From NCBI RefSeq assembly GCF_021568695.1, contig NZ_JAKGTI010000002.1, positions 1-64,000 of the forward strand: a stretch of DNA of 64,000 bases, read 5' to 3'. The notes beneath the pieces were generated by a model. It saw nothing but the letters and a program-made list of their open reading frames with translations. It was not told the origin of the DNA and made no database searches. The stretch is from Maritalea mediterranea. GTDB taxonomy: Bacteria; Pseudomonadota; Alphaproteobacteria; Rhizobiales; Devosiaceae. The position numbers were made by a program, and so were the translations under genes. Positions 44,075 through 54,400 of this stretch are shown piece after piece (position 1 is the first letter of the stretch; each line of letters begins with the position of its first letter).

Positions 44075-44857
44075 TCAGACTTCCGGATTCAAAAGTTCAA
44101 ACAGGCGCACCGCGGCATCATAGTCCTGGCGCTTGAAGGCGCGGGCGGCCATGGCCTGTTCGTCTTCGCCCCATTGGCTGGCCTGATAATTCTCATCCAC
44201 ATAGGCGGCAGTCCAAACCTGTTCAGACTCAAAGTGCCCTTCGCGCAGGCCGATGGCCAGCAGGGCCGAACCGGTGATTGAAGTGATCGACATGGCGGCG
44301 AAAGCGGAGAATAAGCCATAGCGCTGAACCAGCGCGTCGATTTTATCGAGGCTTTCCTGCGGCTGCATCACATGCATCACGCCGCCGACCAGTTCAAATT
44401 TCGCACCATATTCGCGCTCAAACATTTCGAGCGGCGCATCCCAATGCTGGCGCTGCAAGGCAACAAGGCTGTCCGGGCCGTCTGCCCGATAAAACAGCAA
44501 ATCACTGCCGGCATATTTAAGCAGTTCAGCGCGCACCGGCTGCAAATGCTCTTCCCCGCTCTCAACAATCGTATTGCAAAGGCGCGTCAGCGGCATTTTG
44601 GAGGGATCGATCTTTTCTTCCGCCGCAGCCCACTCATCTGCCACTAATTGTGCCAGCTTTGGGTCCGGAAACTCAACTGTCTTTTTCCCCGGTGTCTTGA
44701 TCGGCTTGCCATCAAGCAACACACGGTGCTTGCCCCCTACCTCGTCAGTGGAGACCTCTTTGTAAAACCGTTTGGGCAAGGGCTGCTTCGCATGTTCCTG
44801 CGCGCGTCCATAGCCATCCTGTATATGTGCTTCCGCTTCTTTGAGAATTTCCCGCAT
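44075..44857 (-). CDS. ATP12-family chaperone (F1-ATPase assembly type)
   Basis: A 260-residue homologue of mitochondrial ATP12, which chaperones the F1 alpha subunit. Typical blocks: KRFYKEVSTDEVGGKHRVLLDGKPIKTPGKK, PLTRLCNTIVE, DLLFYRADGP and the WGEDEQAMAAR end. The family is limited to alphaproteobacteria and mitochondria. The gene begins at the stop of the HAD gene (TAATG overlap), as in related genomes. Confidence 0.9.
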   Translation of the reverse strand: MREILKEAEAHIQDGYGRAQEHAKQPLPKRFYKEVSTDEVGGKHRVLLDGKPIKTPGKKTVEFPDPKLAQLVADEWAAAEEKIDPSKMPLTRLCNTIVESGEEHLQPVRAELLKYAGSDLLFYRADGPDSLVALQRQHWDAPLEMFEREYGAKFELVGGVMHVMQPQESLDKIDALVQRYGLFSAFAAMSITSITGSALLAIGLREGHFESEQVWTAAYVDENYQASQWGEDEQAMAARAFKRQDYDAAVRLFELLNPEV

Positions 44858-45519
44858 TAGCCCACTAACCCATCAATTGCGTCGTCAATATGCTCATATT
44901 TGTCGATCACGACATCCGCGCCATGCTCTAGCAAATCTGCCTTGTCGTGATAACCCCACGCCACGCCAATCGCCTTCACATTGGCCGCCTTGGCCATTTG
45001 CATGTCAAAGCGCGTGTCGCCCACCATCACAGTGCGGCCCGCCTCAACGCCCGTTTCATTGATCGCATTGTGCAACATGCCCGGATGCGGCTTTGACGGG
45101 TTATTGTCCGCCGCCTGCAGCGTCACAAAATGATGGCCGAAATCATGATTGTCGAACAGGCGATGCACGCCGCGCAAATGCTTGCCGGTGGCGATTCCCA
45201 ACAAGGTCGTATCCTGCGCGCCCAATCGGTGGATCGCGTCATAAGCACCGTCATAAATATGCTCAATATGCGGCTCGTCGGTCACCTTGCCAAAGAAATA
45301 GTCGCGATAATGCCCGGCCAACCGGTCCACCAGAATATCATCATGCTCTTCCAGCAAATGCCCGATCGCTGTTTCCAGCTTAAGGCCAATGCCGTGGCGC
45401 ACATCTTCGGCTGTGGGCAGCTTCAGCTTTTCCCGGTCAAAGGCATAGTGCGCCGCATCAATAATAATATGGGCACTATCGACAATAGTGCCGTCCACAT
45501 CAAAAACAACAAGGCGCAT
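44857..45519 (-). CDS. HAD-superfamily phosphatase, phosphoglycolate phosphatase-like
   Basis: A 220-residue HAD-IA hydrolase. Motif I is FDVDGTIVDSA with both catalytic Asp, motif II lies in LLGIATGK (Thr), and motif IV is VMVGDTRFDMQMAKAANV. Start is put at ATG 45519, which overlaps the TGA of the RluC-like gene; a TTG directly upstream is possible. Substrate unknown. Confidence 0.85.
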   Translation of the reverse strand: MRLVVFDVDGTIVDSAHIIIDAAHYAFDREKLKLPTAEDVRHGIGLKLETAIGHLLEEHDDILVDRLAGHYRDYFFGKVTDEPHIEHIYDGAYDAIHRLGAQDTTLLGIATGKHLRGVHRLFDNHDFGHHFVTLQAADNNPSKPHPGMLHNAINETGVEAGRTVMVGDTRFDMQMAKAANVKAIGVAWGYHDKADLLEHGADVVIDKYEHIDDAIDGLVG

Positions 45520-46511
45520 CAATCTTCGTCCAATTCTTCGTCATTCGGGTCATATTGTGCTGCGTTAAAGCCAAACAGATCAAATGTCTGCTGCATATGC
45601 GCCGGCAGCGGCGCGGTGATGTCCAGGCGATGGCCATTCGGCAGCGGCAGCGCCAACCGACGGGCATGCAAATGCAATCCCTCACCCATGCCATCCGGCT
45701 TTTCCCAGTTCTCAATGGAGAAATAGCGCGGGTCATTAATGATCGGCGATTTCATTTGCGCCATATGCACCCGCAATTGGTGCGTCCGGCCGGTTACCGG
45801 CTTCAAAGTGACCCAAGCCACGCGCGTCGCCGCATCATCGGTCACTGAATAGTGGGTGATAGAGTGCTGCGCGCCCTCTTCGCCTTGCTCCACCACATGC
45901 ATTTGCTCACCATCTTCCGTGGCGCGCCGCGCCAGAAAACAGGAGATCTTGCCCTGCTTCGGCGTCGGCATATGCGCAGTGACCGCCCAGTAAATCTTTC
46001 GGGCCGACCGCGAACGGAAAATCTTGCCAAAGTGTGAGGCTGCCGAACGGGTTTTCGCCACCAACAAACAGCCGGAGGTGTCCCGGTCCAATCGGTGGAC
46101 CAAGCGTGGCTTTTCACCCTTTTTGTTGGGAATGCTCTCCAGCATCTTGTCCAAATGCCGTTTGGTGCCCGTGCCGCCTTGCACCGCAAGCCCATGCGGC
46201 TTGTTCAACACCAAAATCTGATCATCTTCATAAAGCGTGATATCGCGCAAAAATTGCACGTCTTTTTCATTGATCGGCTTGGGTTTGCTCGGCTTTACCC
46301 CGGCGTCGGCAATCGGAGGTACTCGCACGGTCTGCCCTGTTTCCAGCCGCTGATTGGCCTTCACGCGCCCCTTATCCACCCGCACTTCACCTTTGCGGAT
46401 AATCCGGTTTAGACGCGAAAACGGCAAATCGGGAAAATGGATGGAAAACCAGCGGTCCAACCGCATGCCATCTTCTTCCTGTGTCACTTTTCGATGTTGA
46501 ACACCACTCAT
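45519..46511 (-). CDS. RluA/RluC-family 23S rRNA pseudouridine synthase
   Basis: A 330-residue protein with an N-terminal S4 RNA-binding domain (MRLDRWFSIHFPDLPFSRLNR...GEVRVDKGRVK) and the synthase core with LVHRLDRDTSGCLLVAKT, where the Asp of RLD is catalytic, and KPVTGRTHQLRVHM. RluC modifies three sites of 23S rRNA; choosing between RluC and other RluA members is not secure. Translationally linked to crcB (4-base overlap) and the HAD gene. Confidence 0.88.
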   Translation of the reverse strand: MSGVQHRKVTQEEDGMRLDRWFSIHFPDLPFSRLNRIIRKGEVRVDKGRVKANQRLETGQTVRVPPIADAGVKPSKPKPINEKDVQFLRDITLYEDDQILVLNKPHGLAVQGGTGTKRHLDKMLESIPNKKGEKPRLVHRLDRDTSGCLLVAKTRSAASHFGKIFRSRSARKIYWAVTAHMPTPKQGKISCFLARRATEDGEQMHVVEQGEEGAQHSITHYSVTDDAATRVAWVTLKPVTGRTHQLRVHMAQMKSPIINDPRYFSIENWEKPDGMGEGLHLHARRLALPLPNGHRLDITAPLPAHMQQTFDLFGFNAAQYDPNDEELDED

Positions 46512-46888
46512 ATTGCACTCCCGCGCACCAACGTCATCGCCGCAAATAATGCCGCGATGGACAAAACAACTGACAAGCCCACATAGAGCAGCGCAGACAT
46601 TGTCTGCCCCCGCTCATAAAGGCTGATAAAATCCAGCGAGAAGGCCGAAAAGGTGGTGAACCCGCCGCAAAACCCCGTCGCCAGCAACAAACGCGCTGAG
46701 TTTGACCACTCCGGCGTGTGACGTGCCAACAGTGCAATCACCAGCCCCATGATAAAGGAGCCAATAATATTCACCGCCAAGGTTGCATAGGGCCATCCGG
46801 TCAGGCCGAAACGCATAATCAACTGACCAATGCCAAAACGTCCCATGGCGCCGAAAGCACCACCTAAACCAACCAAAATGTAGGACAT
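46508..46888 (-). CDS. crcB: Fluoride channel CrcB/Fluc
   Basis: A 126-residue membrane protein with four segments; GGAFGAMGRFGI, NIIGSFIMG and TGFCGGFTTFSAFSLD are diagnostic of the fluoride exporter (Asn of the pore, the central sodium-site GFCGGxTTFS). It acts as a dual-topology dimer. No fluoride riboswitch was recognised upstream. Confidence 0.93.
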   Translation of the reverse strand: MSYILVGLGGAFGAMGRFGIGQLIMRFGLTGWPYATLAVNIIGSFIMGLVIALLARHTPEWSNSARLLLATGFCGGFTTFSAFSLDFISLYERGQTMSALLYVGLSVVLSIAALFAAMTLVRGSAI

Positions 46889-46920
46889 GACTGTCCTTCC
46901 CGCTTCAAAAAACTGTAGAG

Positions 46921-48252
46921 CTAGCTTTTGCCCGTTTGTCGCTTCAAACGCAAGCGTTTGAAATAATCAATCCGCTTTTGCAAGTCCCGCTCAAAGCCGC
47001 GCTCCACCGGCTCATAAAAAGTCTGCCGCCCCAACTTCTCCGGGAAATATTCTTGCCCCGAAAAGGCGTCCGGCGCATCATGGTCATACTGATAGCCATC
47101 ACCATAGCCTTCTGATTTCATCAGCTTGGTCGGCGCATTCAAGATCACTTTGGGCGGCGTTGGCGACCCGGTTTCCCTGGCCACCCGCATTGCCGCGTTG
47201 AAAGCGTTGTAAGCAGCGTTGGATTTGGGCGCCAGCGCCAGATAAACGGCGGCCTGCCCCAACGCCAATTCGCCTTCGGGCGAACCCAGCATCTGATAGG
47301 CGTCGCGCGCGGCGATACAGTGCGGCAGTGCCTGCGGATCGGCCAGGCCGATATCTTCAGAGGCCATGCGGATCAGCCGCCGGGCGATAAACATCGGGTC
47401 TTCCCCCGCCACCAGCATCCGCGCCAAATAATAAAGCGCCGCATCCGGATCAGAGCCCCGAATGGTCTTGTGCAGCGCCGAGATCAGATTGTAGTGCCCG
47501 TCCTGCCCTTTGTCATAAACCGGCGCCCGCCGCTGCACCAACGCTTCAAGCGCCTTCTGATCCAGCACCTCATTATCCTTTGTCGCGGCATACACCTCTT
47601 CCAATAGCCCCAGGAGCGCCCTGCCGTCTCCATCCGCCATCTCATGAAGGGCGCGCCGCGCATCGTCGTCCAGCGGCGTTTTACGGCCTTCCAGCTCCGC
47701 CGCCCGGTCAATCAATTGCTCGGCTGCGTCCCGATCATGAGATTTGAAGCTGAGCACCTGCGCCCGCGACAAGAGCGCCGCGTTCAGTTCAAAGGATGGG
47801 TTTTCGGTGGTCGCGCCCACCAGCACGATGGTGCCATCTTCCATTACCGGCAAAAAACTGTCTTGTTGCGCTCGGTTGAACCGATGGATTTCATCCACAA
47901 ACAACAAGGTCTTTTTGCCATTGGCGCGCATTTGCCGGGCCATCTCAAACGTCTTTTTAAGATCAGCCACGCCCGAAAAGATCGCCGAAATCTGGTGAAA
48001 ATGATAATCCACCTGATCCGCCAGCAGCCGCGCCACCGTGGTTTTGCCCGAACCGGGCGGCCCCCAAAAGATCAGCGAGCCCAACCGCCCTGAATTGATC
48101 ATGCGGGTGAGCACACCTTCTTGCCCCAGCAAATGATCTTGCCCCACCACCTCATCAAGAGTTTTGGGACGCAACCGATCCGCCAAGGGTCGATCTTCAA
48201 ATTGCTCATGGGGCACGGCAGCCGGCGCATCCGTGCCGAATAAATCTGACAT
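46921..48252 (-). CDS. rarA: Replication-associated recombination protein RarA (MgsA)
   Basis: A 443-residue AAA+ ATPase acting at stalled forks. Walker [10 protein letters not shown], Walker [13 protein letters not shown], sensor [13 protein letters not shown]-terminal [19 protein letters not shown] and the C-terminal MgsA tetramerisation region with [14 protein letters not shown] are as in the family. It starts 3 bases after the protease gene, so the two are co-transcribed. Confidence 0.95.
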   Translation of the reverse strand: MSDLFGTDAPAAVPHEQFEDRPLADRLRPKTLDEVVGQDHLLGQEGVLTRMINSGRLGSLIFWGPPGSGKTTVARLLADQVDYHFHQISAIFSGVADLKKTFEMARQMRANGKKTLLFVDEIHRFNRAQQDSFLPVMEDGTIVLVGATTENPSFELNAALLSRAQVLSFKSHDRDAAEQLIDRAAELEGRKTPLDDDARRALHEMADGDGRALLGLLEEVYAATKDNEVLDQKALEALVQRRAPVYDKGQDGHYNLISALHKTIRGSDPDAALYYLARMLVAGEDPMFIARRLIRMASEDIGLADPQALPHCIAARDAYQMLGSPEGELALGQAAVYLALAPKSNAAYNAFNAAMRVARETGSPTPPKVILNAPTKLMKSEGYGDGYQYDHDAPDAFSGQEYFPEKLGRQTFYEPVERGFERDLQKRIDYFKRLRLKRQTGKS

Positions 48253-48255
48253 AGC

Positions 48256-49665
48256 CTATCCGCTGATGAACGAGTTTATAACTCGATTACCACGCTGAAT
48301 GGTCAAACGCCAGCCACGCGCACCTTCGCCCACAAGCTCTTGAAAGCGATCAAGGGTCAGGCTCCGCTCACCATTAAGCGCGCGGATCACATCGCCAGGG
48401 CGCAAGCCCATCCGTTGCGCCGGGGAGCCACGCTGAACTTGCAACACCAGCACGCCCTCGACACTAGACGGCAAATCCAGCTCGTCACGATAATAGCCAT
48501 TCAGTTGAACCAGCGTGGCGCCAGTAAAGCGCGAATTGCCTTTCACCGTGATTTGTCGGATTTCAGCATCGCGGCTGACTTCTTCCAGCGGCAGCACCAG
48601 TTCGACCTCTTGGCCCCGGCGCAAGACCAGCAAGTTGGCCTCGCCGCCCACCGGTTTGGTGGAGAGGCGGAAATCAAAGGCTTCGGGGTCTTCCACCATG
48701 CGGTCATCCAACATCAAAATCAGATCGCCTTCGCGCAATCCAGCCTTCTCTGCTGGTCCATTGGGATAGATCTCGGTGACCAACGCCCCCCGAATGCGCG
48801 ACAGGCCGATGGAGCGGGCAATATCGCCAGTCACTTCCTGCAAACGTGCACCGAGCCAGGGCCGCACCAACTCACCGCCATTTTGCGCCGCATCCAGAAT
48901 AAACTGGGCCATGCTGGCCGGGATCGCAAAGCCAATGCCATTGGAGCCACCAGAGCGCGAGAAGATCGCCGTATTGATGCCTACCAGCTTACCATCCATA
49001 TCCACCAGTGCGCCGCCGGAATTGCCGGGGTTAATCGCTGCGTCGGTCTGAATAAAGAACTGATAATCGCTGACGCCGACGCCAGTCCTGGCCAATGCCG
49101 ACACAATCCCACTGGTCACCGTTTGGCCCACACCGAAGGGGTTCCCGATGGCCAGCACCAGATCGCCCACCAAAAGGCTATCAGAATCCGCAAATTCGAG
49201 CGCGTCAAACCGGCGCCCATTGGCATCCTTGATCCGCAATACTGCCAAGTCGGTCTTTTTGTCCGCCAGCATCAGTTCCGTATGATATTCACGTCCATCG
49301 GCAAAGCTCACCCGGATATCGTCCGCACCGTCGACCACATGGAAATTGGTGAGAATCATGCCATCAGACTGCACCACCACACCGGACCCGAGCGACTGGC
49401 TTCTGCGCGGACGCCGCTCAAAAAACGGACTATCCTCGCCAAAGAACCGCTGAAAGAAAGGGTCATCAAACATCGAGTCCCGTTGCACCGTCATCTTGGT
49501 GGCGTAGACATTGACCACCGAGGGCGACGCCTTTTGCACCACGGGCGCATAGCTAAGCTGAATTTGCGTGCGATCTTGCGGCACCGTCCGCACCTGTTGC
49601 GCCAGTACGGGCTGAACAACCACAAAAGCGGCTATCAATATCATCAGGGAGCGAATAACCGGCAT
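48256..49665 (-). CDS. degP: Periplasmic Do-family serine protease (DegP/DegQ type)
   Basis: A 469-residue protein with signal peptide (SLMILIAAFVVVQPVLAQ), a trypsin-like domain with the triad His109 (TNFHVVDG), Asp139 (KKTDLAVL) and Ser216 (NPGNSGGAL), and two PDZ domains. Start ATG 49665 has GAGGAGG upstream; the longer frame up to 49902 runs through the terminator. The loop before the triad is rich in Phe and Arg (DDPFFQRFFGEDSPFF), as in DegP/DegQ. It degrades or refolds damaged envelope proteins. Confidence 0.9.
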   Translation of the reverse strand: MPVIRSLMILIAAFVVVQPVLAQQVRTVPQDRTQIQLSYAPVVQKASPSVVNVYATKMTVQRDSMFDDPFFQRFFGEDSPFFERRPRRSQSLGSGVVVQSDGMILTNFHVVDGADDIRVSFADGREYHTELMLADKKTDLAVLRIKDANGRRFDALEFADSDSLLVGDLVLAIGNPFGVGQTVTSGIVSALARTGVGVSDYQFFIQTDAAINPGNSGGALVDMDGKLVGINTAIFSRSGGSNGIGFAIPASMAQFILDAAQNGGELVRPWLGARLQEVTGDIARSIGLSRIRGALVTEIYPNGPAEKAGLREGDLILMLDDRMVEDPEAFDFRLSTKPVGGEANLLVLRRGQEVELVLPLEEVSRDAEIRQITVKGNSRFTGATLVQLNGYYRDELDLPSSVEGVLVLQVQRGSPAQRMGLRPGDVIRALNGERSLTLDRFQELVGEGARGWRLTIQRGNRVINSFISG

Positions 49666-49760
49666 AGGGCTCCTCCTCGTTTGGACAAAACTGGTATCAA
49701 TATTAAAACGTATTAGGGCAGATATAAGATCATTGTTCACCTGAAAACAGGTCCAAACAG

Positions 49761-49790
49761 AAAAAGCGCCCCCAAAATGGGAGCGCTTTT
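49761..49790. terminator. Bidirectional terminator after rplQ
   Basis: AAAAGCGC-CCCCAAAATGGGA-GCGCTTTT: an 8-base outer stem with further pairing inside and T-runs on both strands. It ends the ribosomal supercluster about 27 bases after the rplQ stop. Confidence 0.85.
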
Positions 49791-49816
49791 CAAATCTCTT
49801 GCAATCAAGCGAAAGC

Positions 49817-50245
49817 TTACGCTGCGTCGGCGCTTTCCGCTTCGTCGCGCTCAGCTGTTGGGCCAGAATCGGCACCTTTTGCTGAAGGATCGCGATCAAC
49901 AAGCTCGATTACAGCCACAGGCGCATTATCGCCATGACGGAAACCAGCTTTCAACACGCGGGTGTAACCACCCTGACGCTCTTGATAACGAGGACCCAAA
50001 ACGTCGAACAATTTCTTGGCCATGGCTTCATCACCAATGCGAGAAGCGGCAAGACGACGTGAGTTCAAGTCGCCTTTTTTGGCCAATGTGATCAGTTTTT
50101 CAACGATTGGACGAAGGTCTTTGGCTTTGGGCAAAGTTGTAACGATCTGCTCGTGCTTAATCAGCGCGGCAGCCATGTTGGCGAACATCGCTTTACGATG
50201 GCTCGCTGTCCGGTTCAACTTGCGACCAGCTTTACGGTGGCGCAT
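49817..50245 (-). CDS. rplQ: 50S ribosomal protein L17
   Basis: A 142-residue protein. [34 protein letters not shown] and [23 protein letters not shown] are the L17 signature. About 20 acidic, Ala-rich residues at the C-terminus are an extension beyond the bacterial core, usual in alphaproteobacteria. Last gene of the alpha operon. Confidence 0.97.
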   Translation of the reverse strand: MRHRKAGRKLNRTASHRKAMFANMAAALIKHEQIVTTLPKAKDLRPIVEKLITLAKKGDLNSRRLAASRIGDEAMAKKLFDVLGPRYQERQGGYTRVLKAGFRHGDNAPVAVIELVDRDPSAKGADSGPTAERDEAESADAA

Positions 50246-50281
50246 TCTATTCTCCTGTCAACTCAGTGCGATGGTTTCAGA

Positions 50282-51298
50282 TCAATAATGATCTTCAAAA
50301 CGCTTCGCGAGGTCTTCAATGTTTTCAGGCGGCCAGTTGGCTACATCCATACCCAGATGCAAGCCCATTTGCGCCAGAACTTCTTTAATTTCATTCAGTG
50401 ATTTACGACCAAAGTTCGGTGTGCGCAACATTTCCGCTTCCGACTTCTGGATCAAATCACCAATGTAAACGATGTTGTCGTTCTTCAGACAGTTTGCTGA
50501 ACGAACAGACAATTCAAGTTCGTCAACCTTCTTGAGCAAGGCTGGGTTGAATGCCAATTCTGGGATGGCATCTTCAACAACCTCTTTTTCGGGCTCTTCG
50601 AAGTTCACAAACACATTCAGTTGATCCTGAAGGATACGTGCAGCAAACGCCACCGCATCTTCAGGCGTCACCGCACCATTTGTTTCCACGGTCAGGTTCA
50701 GCTTGTCATAGTCAAGCACCTGGCCTTCACGTGTGTTTTCTACTTTGTAGGACACACGCTTAATGGGCGAGAACAAAGCATCCACTGCCACATGACCGAT
50801 CGGCGCATCCTCTGGACGATTGCGATCAGCCGGCACATAGCCCTTGCCAGTACCCACAGTGAATTCCATATTGATATCTGCACCATCATCGAGGTGGCAC
50901 AAAACCAATTCTGGGTTCAAAATCTCAATATCGCCAGTGGTTTCGATATCACCAGCAAGCACTGCACCCGGACCTTTTTTGGACAATGAAAGACGCTTAG
51001 GCCCTTCATCTTCCATCCGGATCGCAATGTCTTTCACATTGAGCACCATATCGGTCACATCTTCGCGCACACCGGCGACTGAAGAGAACTCGTGCAACAC
51101 GCCATCAATCTGGATGGCTGTTACCGCAGCACCTTGCAGCGAAGACAGCAAAACACGACGCAAAGCATTGCCCAATGTCAGACCGAAACCTCTTTCCAAA
51201 GGCTCAGCCACAATGGTGGCAACGCGCGCCGGATCATTTCCCGGTACAATGTCCAGCTTCGTCGGCTTAATCAATTCCTGCCAGTTTTTCTGGATCAT
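50282..51298 (-). CDS. rpoA: RNA polymerase alpha subunit
   Basis: A 338-residue protein with the assembly domain ([18 protein letters not shown], residues 30-50) and the C-terminal DNA- and activator-binding domain (about 255-330; [15 protein letters not shown]). Full length, lying between rpsK and rplQ. Confidence 0.98.
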   Translation of the reverse strand: MIQKNWQELIKPTKLDIVPGNDPARVATIVAEPLERGFGLTLGNALRRVLLSSLQGAAVTAIQIDGVLHEFSSVAGVREDVTDMVLNVKDIAIRMEDEGPKRLSLSKKGPGAVLAGDIETTGDIEILNPELVLCHLDDGADINMEFTVGTGKGYVPADRNRPEDAPIGHVAVDALFSPIKRVSYKVENTREGQVLDYDKLNLTVETNGAVTPEDAVAFAARILQDQLNVFVNFEEPEKEVVEDAIPELAFNPALLKKVDELELSVRSANCLKNDNIVYIGDLIQKSEAEMLRTPNFGRKSLNEIKEVLAQMGLHLGMDVANWPPENIEDLAKRFEDHY

Positions 51299-51411
51299 TA
51301 TAGTTTAACCCTTTCCCTATGCGATACATCCGCCAATGCTCGCATTGAAATGTAAGAACCTATTGAGTTGCCCAATCGATTAATTGGCCAAAATGGGCAA
51401 ATCCCAATAAA

Positions 51412-51798
51412 CTACACGCGACGCCGTTTGCGTGGACGACAGCCGTTGTGCGGAATGGAGGTTACGTCACGAATGCTTGTGACCGTAAAACCAGCAGCCT
51501 GCAACGCACGCAGCGCTGATTCACGACCTGAACCGGGGCCACAAACTTCAACTTCCAATGTCTTCATGCCGTGCTCTTGAGCTTTCTTGGCAGCATCTTC
51601 AGATGCAACCTGTGCGGCATATGGAGTTGATTTACGTGAGCCTTTAAAGCCCATGGTACCTGCAGATGACCAAGCAATGGCGTTGCCTTGCACATCTGTG
51701 ATGGTAATCATGGTGTTGTTAAAAGTAGAATTTACGTGTGCAACACCGGAAGTAATATTTTTTCGTTCGCGACGGCGAACACGAGCTTCTTTAGCCAT
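51412..51798 (-). CDS. rpsK: 30S ribosomal protein S11
   Basis: A 128-residue protein; [24 protein letters not shown] and the C-terminal [18 protein letters not shown] are diagnostic. It sits in the 30S platform. Located between rpsM and rpoA; rpsD is not between them. Confidence 0.98.
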   Translation of the reverse strand: MAKEARVRRRERKNITSGVAHVNSTFNNTMITITDVQGNAIAWSSAGTMGFKGSRKSTPYAAQVASEDAAKKAQEHGMKTLEVEVCGPGSGRESALRALQAAGFTVTSIRDVTSIPHNGCRPRKRRRV

Positions 51799-51890
51799 TC
51801 TTTTTCCTTAATGCGATCTCAACGCCACTGCACGTTCAAGCGGTGGCTCCACCGAACAAAAGGCACTTCATGATGAAGCGCCTTTCAAAC

Positions 51891-52259
51891 TTACTTTTTC
51901 TTACCTGCAATCGGTTTTGCAGGGCCCTTACGTGTACGCGCATTATTGTGCGTATTTTGACCACGTACGGGAAGACCACGACGGTGACGCAACCCGCGAT
52001 AGTTGCCCAAATCCATCAAACGCTTGATGTTCATAGCAACAGAGCGACGCAAGTCACCTTCTACAATGTAGTCACTGTCAATTGTTTCACGAATCTGAAT
52101 CACTTCGGCATCAGAAAGTTCGTTCACACGACGCTCGGCCGCGATACCAACTTTGCCACAGATTTCAGACGCTTTTGATGCACCAATCCCATGAATATAC
52201 TGAAGCGCAATTTCTACACGCTTGTTCGTTGGGATATTGACGCCAGCAATACGAGCCAC
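51891..52259 (-). CDS. rpsM: 30S ribosomal protein S13
   Basis: A 122-residue protein of the 30S head. [25 protein letters not shown] and [26 protein letters not shown] are the family signatures. About 200 bases separate it from adk, and the rpmJ (L36) gene found here in enterobacteria is absent. Confidence 0.98.
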   Translation of the reverse strand: MARIAGVNIPTNKRVEIALQYIHGIGASKASEICGKVGIAAERRVNELSDAEVIQIRETIDSDYIVEGDLRRSVAMNIKRLMDLGNYRGLRHRRGLPVRGQNTHNNARTRKGPAKPIAGKKK

Positions 52260-52456
52260 GTCCCTGATCTCCTTAGTTAATGCAAATTGTCATTTTTGCA
52301 ATTTGCGCCCAAACAACAACAAACGACCGGACCCCGATCCCTTGCTTTTTTCAAGAAACCGAACCCAGTCTTTCGCATTGCGTATGACTAAGCGCGGTTC
52401 ATAACCGAGTTTTGGGCTATAAGTCAACACGCTTGTCGGCCCAAAAGCTCCAAATT

Positions 52457-53029
52457 TTAGTCAGCGTTAAGTGCGGACATTATTGAGGCCGTGACTTCAT
52501 CGATTCCGGCCATCCCGTCAACACTTTTCAACAAGCCTTTGGCGGAATAATACTCCACCAGCGGCGCCGTCAATTCTTCATAGACTTCAAGACGGTTGCG
52601 CAACACTTCTTCGTTGTCATCAGCGCGCGCGCCGCCATTTTCCTGAGCCCGTTTCAGAATGCGGTCCACCAGAATATCGGCGTCAGCGCGAATCTCGACA
52701 ACCGCATCCAGGGCAATCCCCTTATCCGCCAACAATTCATCAAGCGCTTCGGCCTGACCCGTTGTGCGGGGGAACCCGTCAAGAATAAAGCCGTTGGCAC
52801 AATCCTCTTGATCGATACGATCTGAGATAATCCCCACCACGATTTCATCAGGCACAAGATCGCCACGTGCGATCATGTCTTTAACCTGCAAACCCAGCTC
52901 AGTTTCAGCGGCAATAGCTGCCCGCAACATATCACCAGTAGACAATTGCGGAATGCCGAATTTCTCGACCAAAAATTGCGCTTGCGTCCCCTTCCCCGCA
53001 CCTGGCGGGCCCAACAAAATCAGCCTCAT
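52457..53029 (-). CDS. adk: Adenylate kinase (short form)
   Basis: A 190-residue kinase converting AMP and ATP into 2 ADP. GPPGAGKGTQ P-loop, the AMP site STGDMLRAAI and FILDGFPRTTGQAEAL. The zinc-type LID insertion is missing, giving the short form usual in alphaproteobacteria. Overlaps the secY stop by 4 bases. Confidence 0.97.
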   Translation of the reverse strand: MRLILLGPPGAGKGTQAQFLVEKFGIPQLSTGDMLRAAIAAETELGLQVKDMIARGDLVPDEIVVGIISDRIDQEDCANGFILDGFPRTTGQAEALDELLADKGIALDAVVEIRADADILVDRILKRAQENGGARADDNEEVLRNRLEVYEELTAPLVEYYSAKGLLKSVDGMAGIDEVTASIMSALNAD

Positions 53030-54363
53030 CTTTTCCGACGTCCTCCCAAACGAGATTTCTTCACCAAGCCCTCATATTGCTGTGCAACCAAATGGCTTTG
53101 AACTTGTGAAATCGTATCCAGTGTCACAGTCACCATAATCAGCAGTGATGTACCACCCAGGAAGGCAGAAACACCGAGGCTGGACACCAAAACTTCCGGA
53201 ATCAAGGCAACCAAGGTCAAATAGGTTGCGCCCACCAACGTAACCCGCGTCAACACATAGTCAATGTGCTGGGCAGTCCGCTCACCCGGACGGATCCCCG
53301 GGATAAAGCCACCAGATTTTTTCAAGTTCTCGGCGGTATCAGTCGGGTTAAACACGATCGAGGTATAATAGAACGCAAAGAAGAAAATCAAAAAGGCAAA
53401 CAGGCCCAGATATAGTGGCTGCCCCCGGCCCAGCACCGCAGACATGGTGGTCAACCACGTCGGCGCGTTACCCTGCGCAGCAAACCCGGCCATCGTGGCT
53501 GGCAGCAGCAGCAAAGATGAGGCAAAGATCACCGGAATAACACCAGCCGTGTTCAGCTTCAGTGGCAAATGCGATGTATCACCCTGGAACATCTTATTGC
53601 CAACCTGGCGCTTTGGATATTGCACCAATAGCCGCCGTTGTGCCCGTTCAAAGAACACAATGATGCCAATCACGACAATCGCCAACACCAGCAGACCGAC
53701 AACGCCAACAGTCGGCAATGCACCAGTACGGCTCAATTCAAGGGTCTGCGCAATCGCAGTGGGCAATGTGGCCACAATGCCGGCGAAAATGATCAACGAA
53801 ATGCCGTTGCCAACGCCACGTGCCGTCACCTGCTCGCCCAACCACATCAGGAACATGGTGCCACCAACAAGGGTGATCACGGTAGACAGGCGGAAGAACC
53901 AACCTGGATCGGTTACAACGCCTTCACTGGCCTCCAACCCAACGGCGATACCGTAGGCTTGCAACGCACAAAATACCACGGCCAGATACCGGGTATATTG
54001 ATTGATCTTGCGGCGCCCCTGCTCGCCCTCTTTCTTGAGTTGCTCAAGACGAGTCGACGCGGTGGACAGCACCTGAATCACAATCGAGGCGGTAATGTAA
54101 GGAATAAGGTTCAGCGCGAAAATCGCCATCCGCTCAACCGCGCCCCCGGCAAACATGTTGAACATGCCGAAAATGCCGTTTTGCGCCCGGTCAAAGGTGG
54201 CCGCGAAAGCGTCCCCATCAATACCTGGAATTGGAATAAATGTACCGAACCGATAGACCAAAAGCGCACCCAGGGTAAACAGGATGCGCTGTTGAAGGTC
54301 TTTTGCCTTGGCAAAGGTCGAAAAATTCAAATTTCGGGCAAGTTGTTCTGCTGCCGAAGCCAT
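53026..54363 (-). CDS. secY: Protein translocase subunit SecY
   Basis: A 445-residue, ten-segment membrane protein forming the translocation channel. FIPIPGIDG near the N-terminus, GIGNGISL-type loop here as ARGVGNGISLIIFAG, and the C-terminal GGTSLLIMVTVTLDT are characteristic. It lies in the spc operon between rplO and adk. Confidence 0.98.
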   Translation of the reverse strand: MASAAEQLARNLNFSTFAKAKDLQQRILFTLGALLVYRFGTFIPIPGIDGDAFAATFDRAQNGIFGMFNMFAGGAVERMAIFALNLIPYITASIVIQVLSTASTRLEQLKKEGEQGRRKINQYTRYLAVVFCALQAYGIAVGLEASEGVVTDPGWFFRLSTVITLVGGTMFLMWLGEQVTARGVGNGISLIIFAGIVATLPTAIAQTLELSRTGALPTVGVVGLLVLAIVVIGIIVFFERAQRRLLVQYPKRQVGNKMFQGDTSHLPLKLNTAGVIPVIFASSLLLLPATMAGFAAQGNAPTWLTTMSAVLGRGQPLYLGLFAFLIFFFAFYYTSIVFNPTDTAENLKKSGGFIPGIRPGERTAQHIDYVLTRVTLVGATYLTLVALIPEVLVSSLGVSAFLGGTSLLIMVTVTLDTISQVQSHLVAQQYEGLVKKSRLGGRRKR

Positions 54364-54400
54364 AAACCTTAATCCTCAATAAATGAGAAGTAGCGGCGAA

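Noticed and set aside
46889-46920. Fluoride riboswitch ahead of crcB
   Set aside because: The gap to rarA is only 32 bases and shows none of the conserved riboswitch core.
48340-49716. Plus-strand open frame of 458 codons opposite the DegP-type gene
   Set aside because: Antisense shadow of a clear protease gene with intact triad; composition is rich in His, Arg and Gln and is not protein-like.
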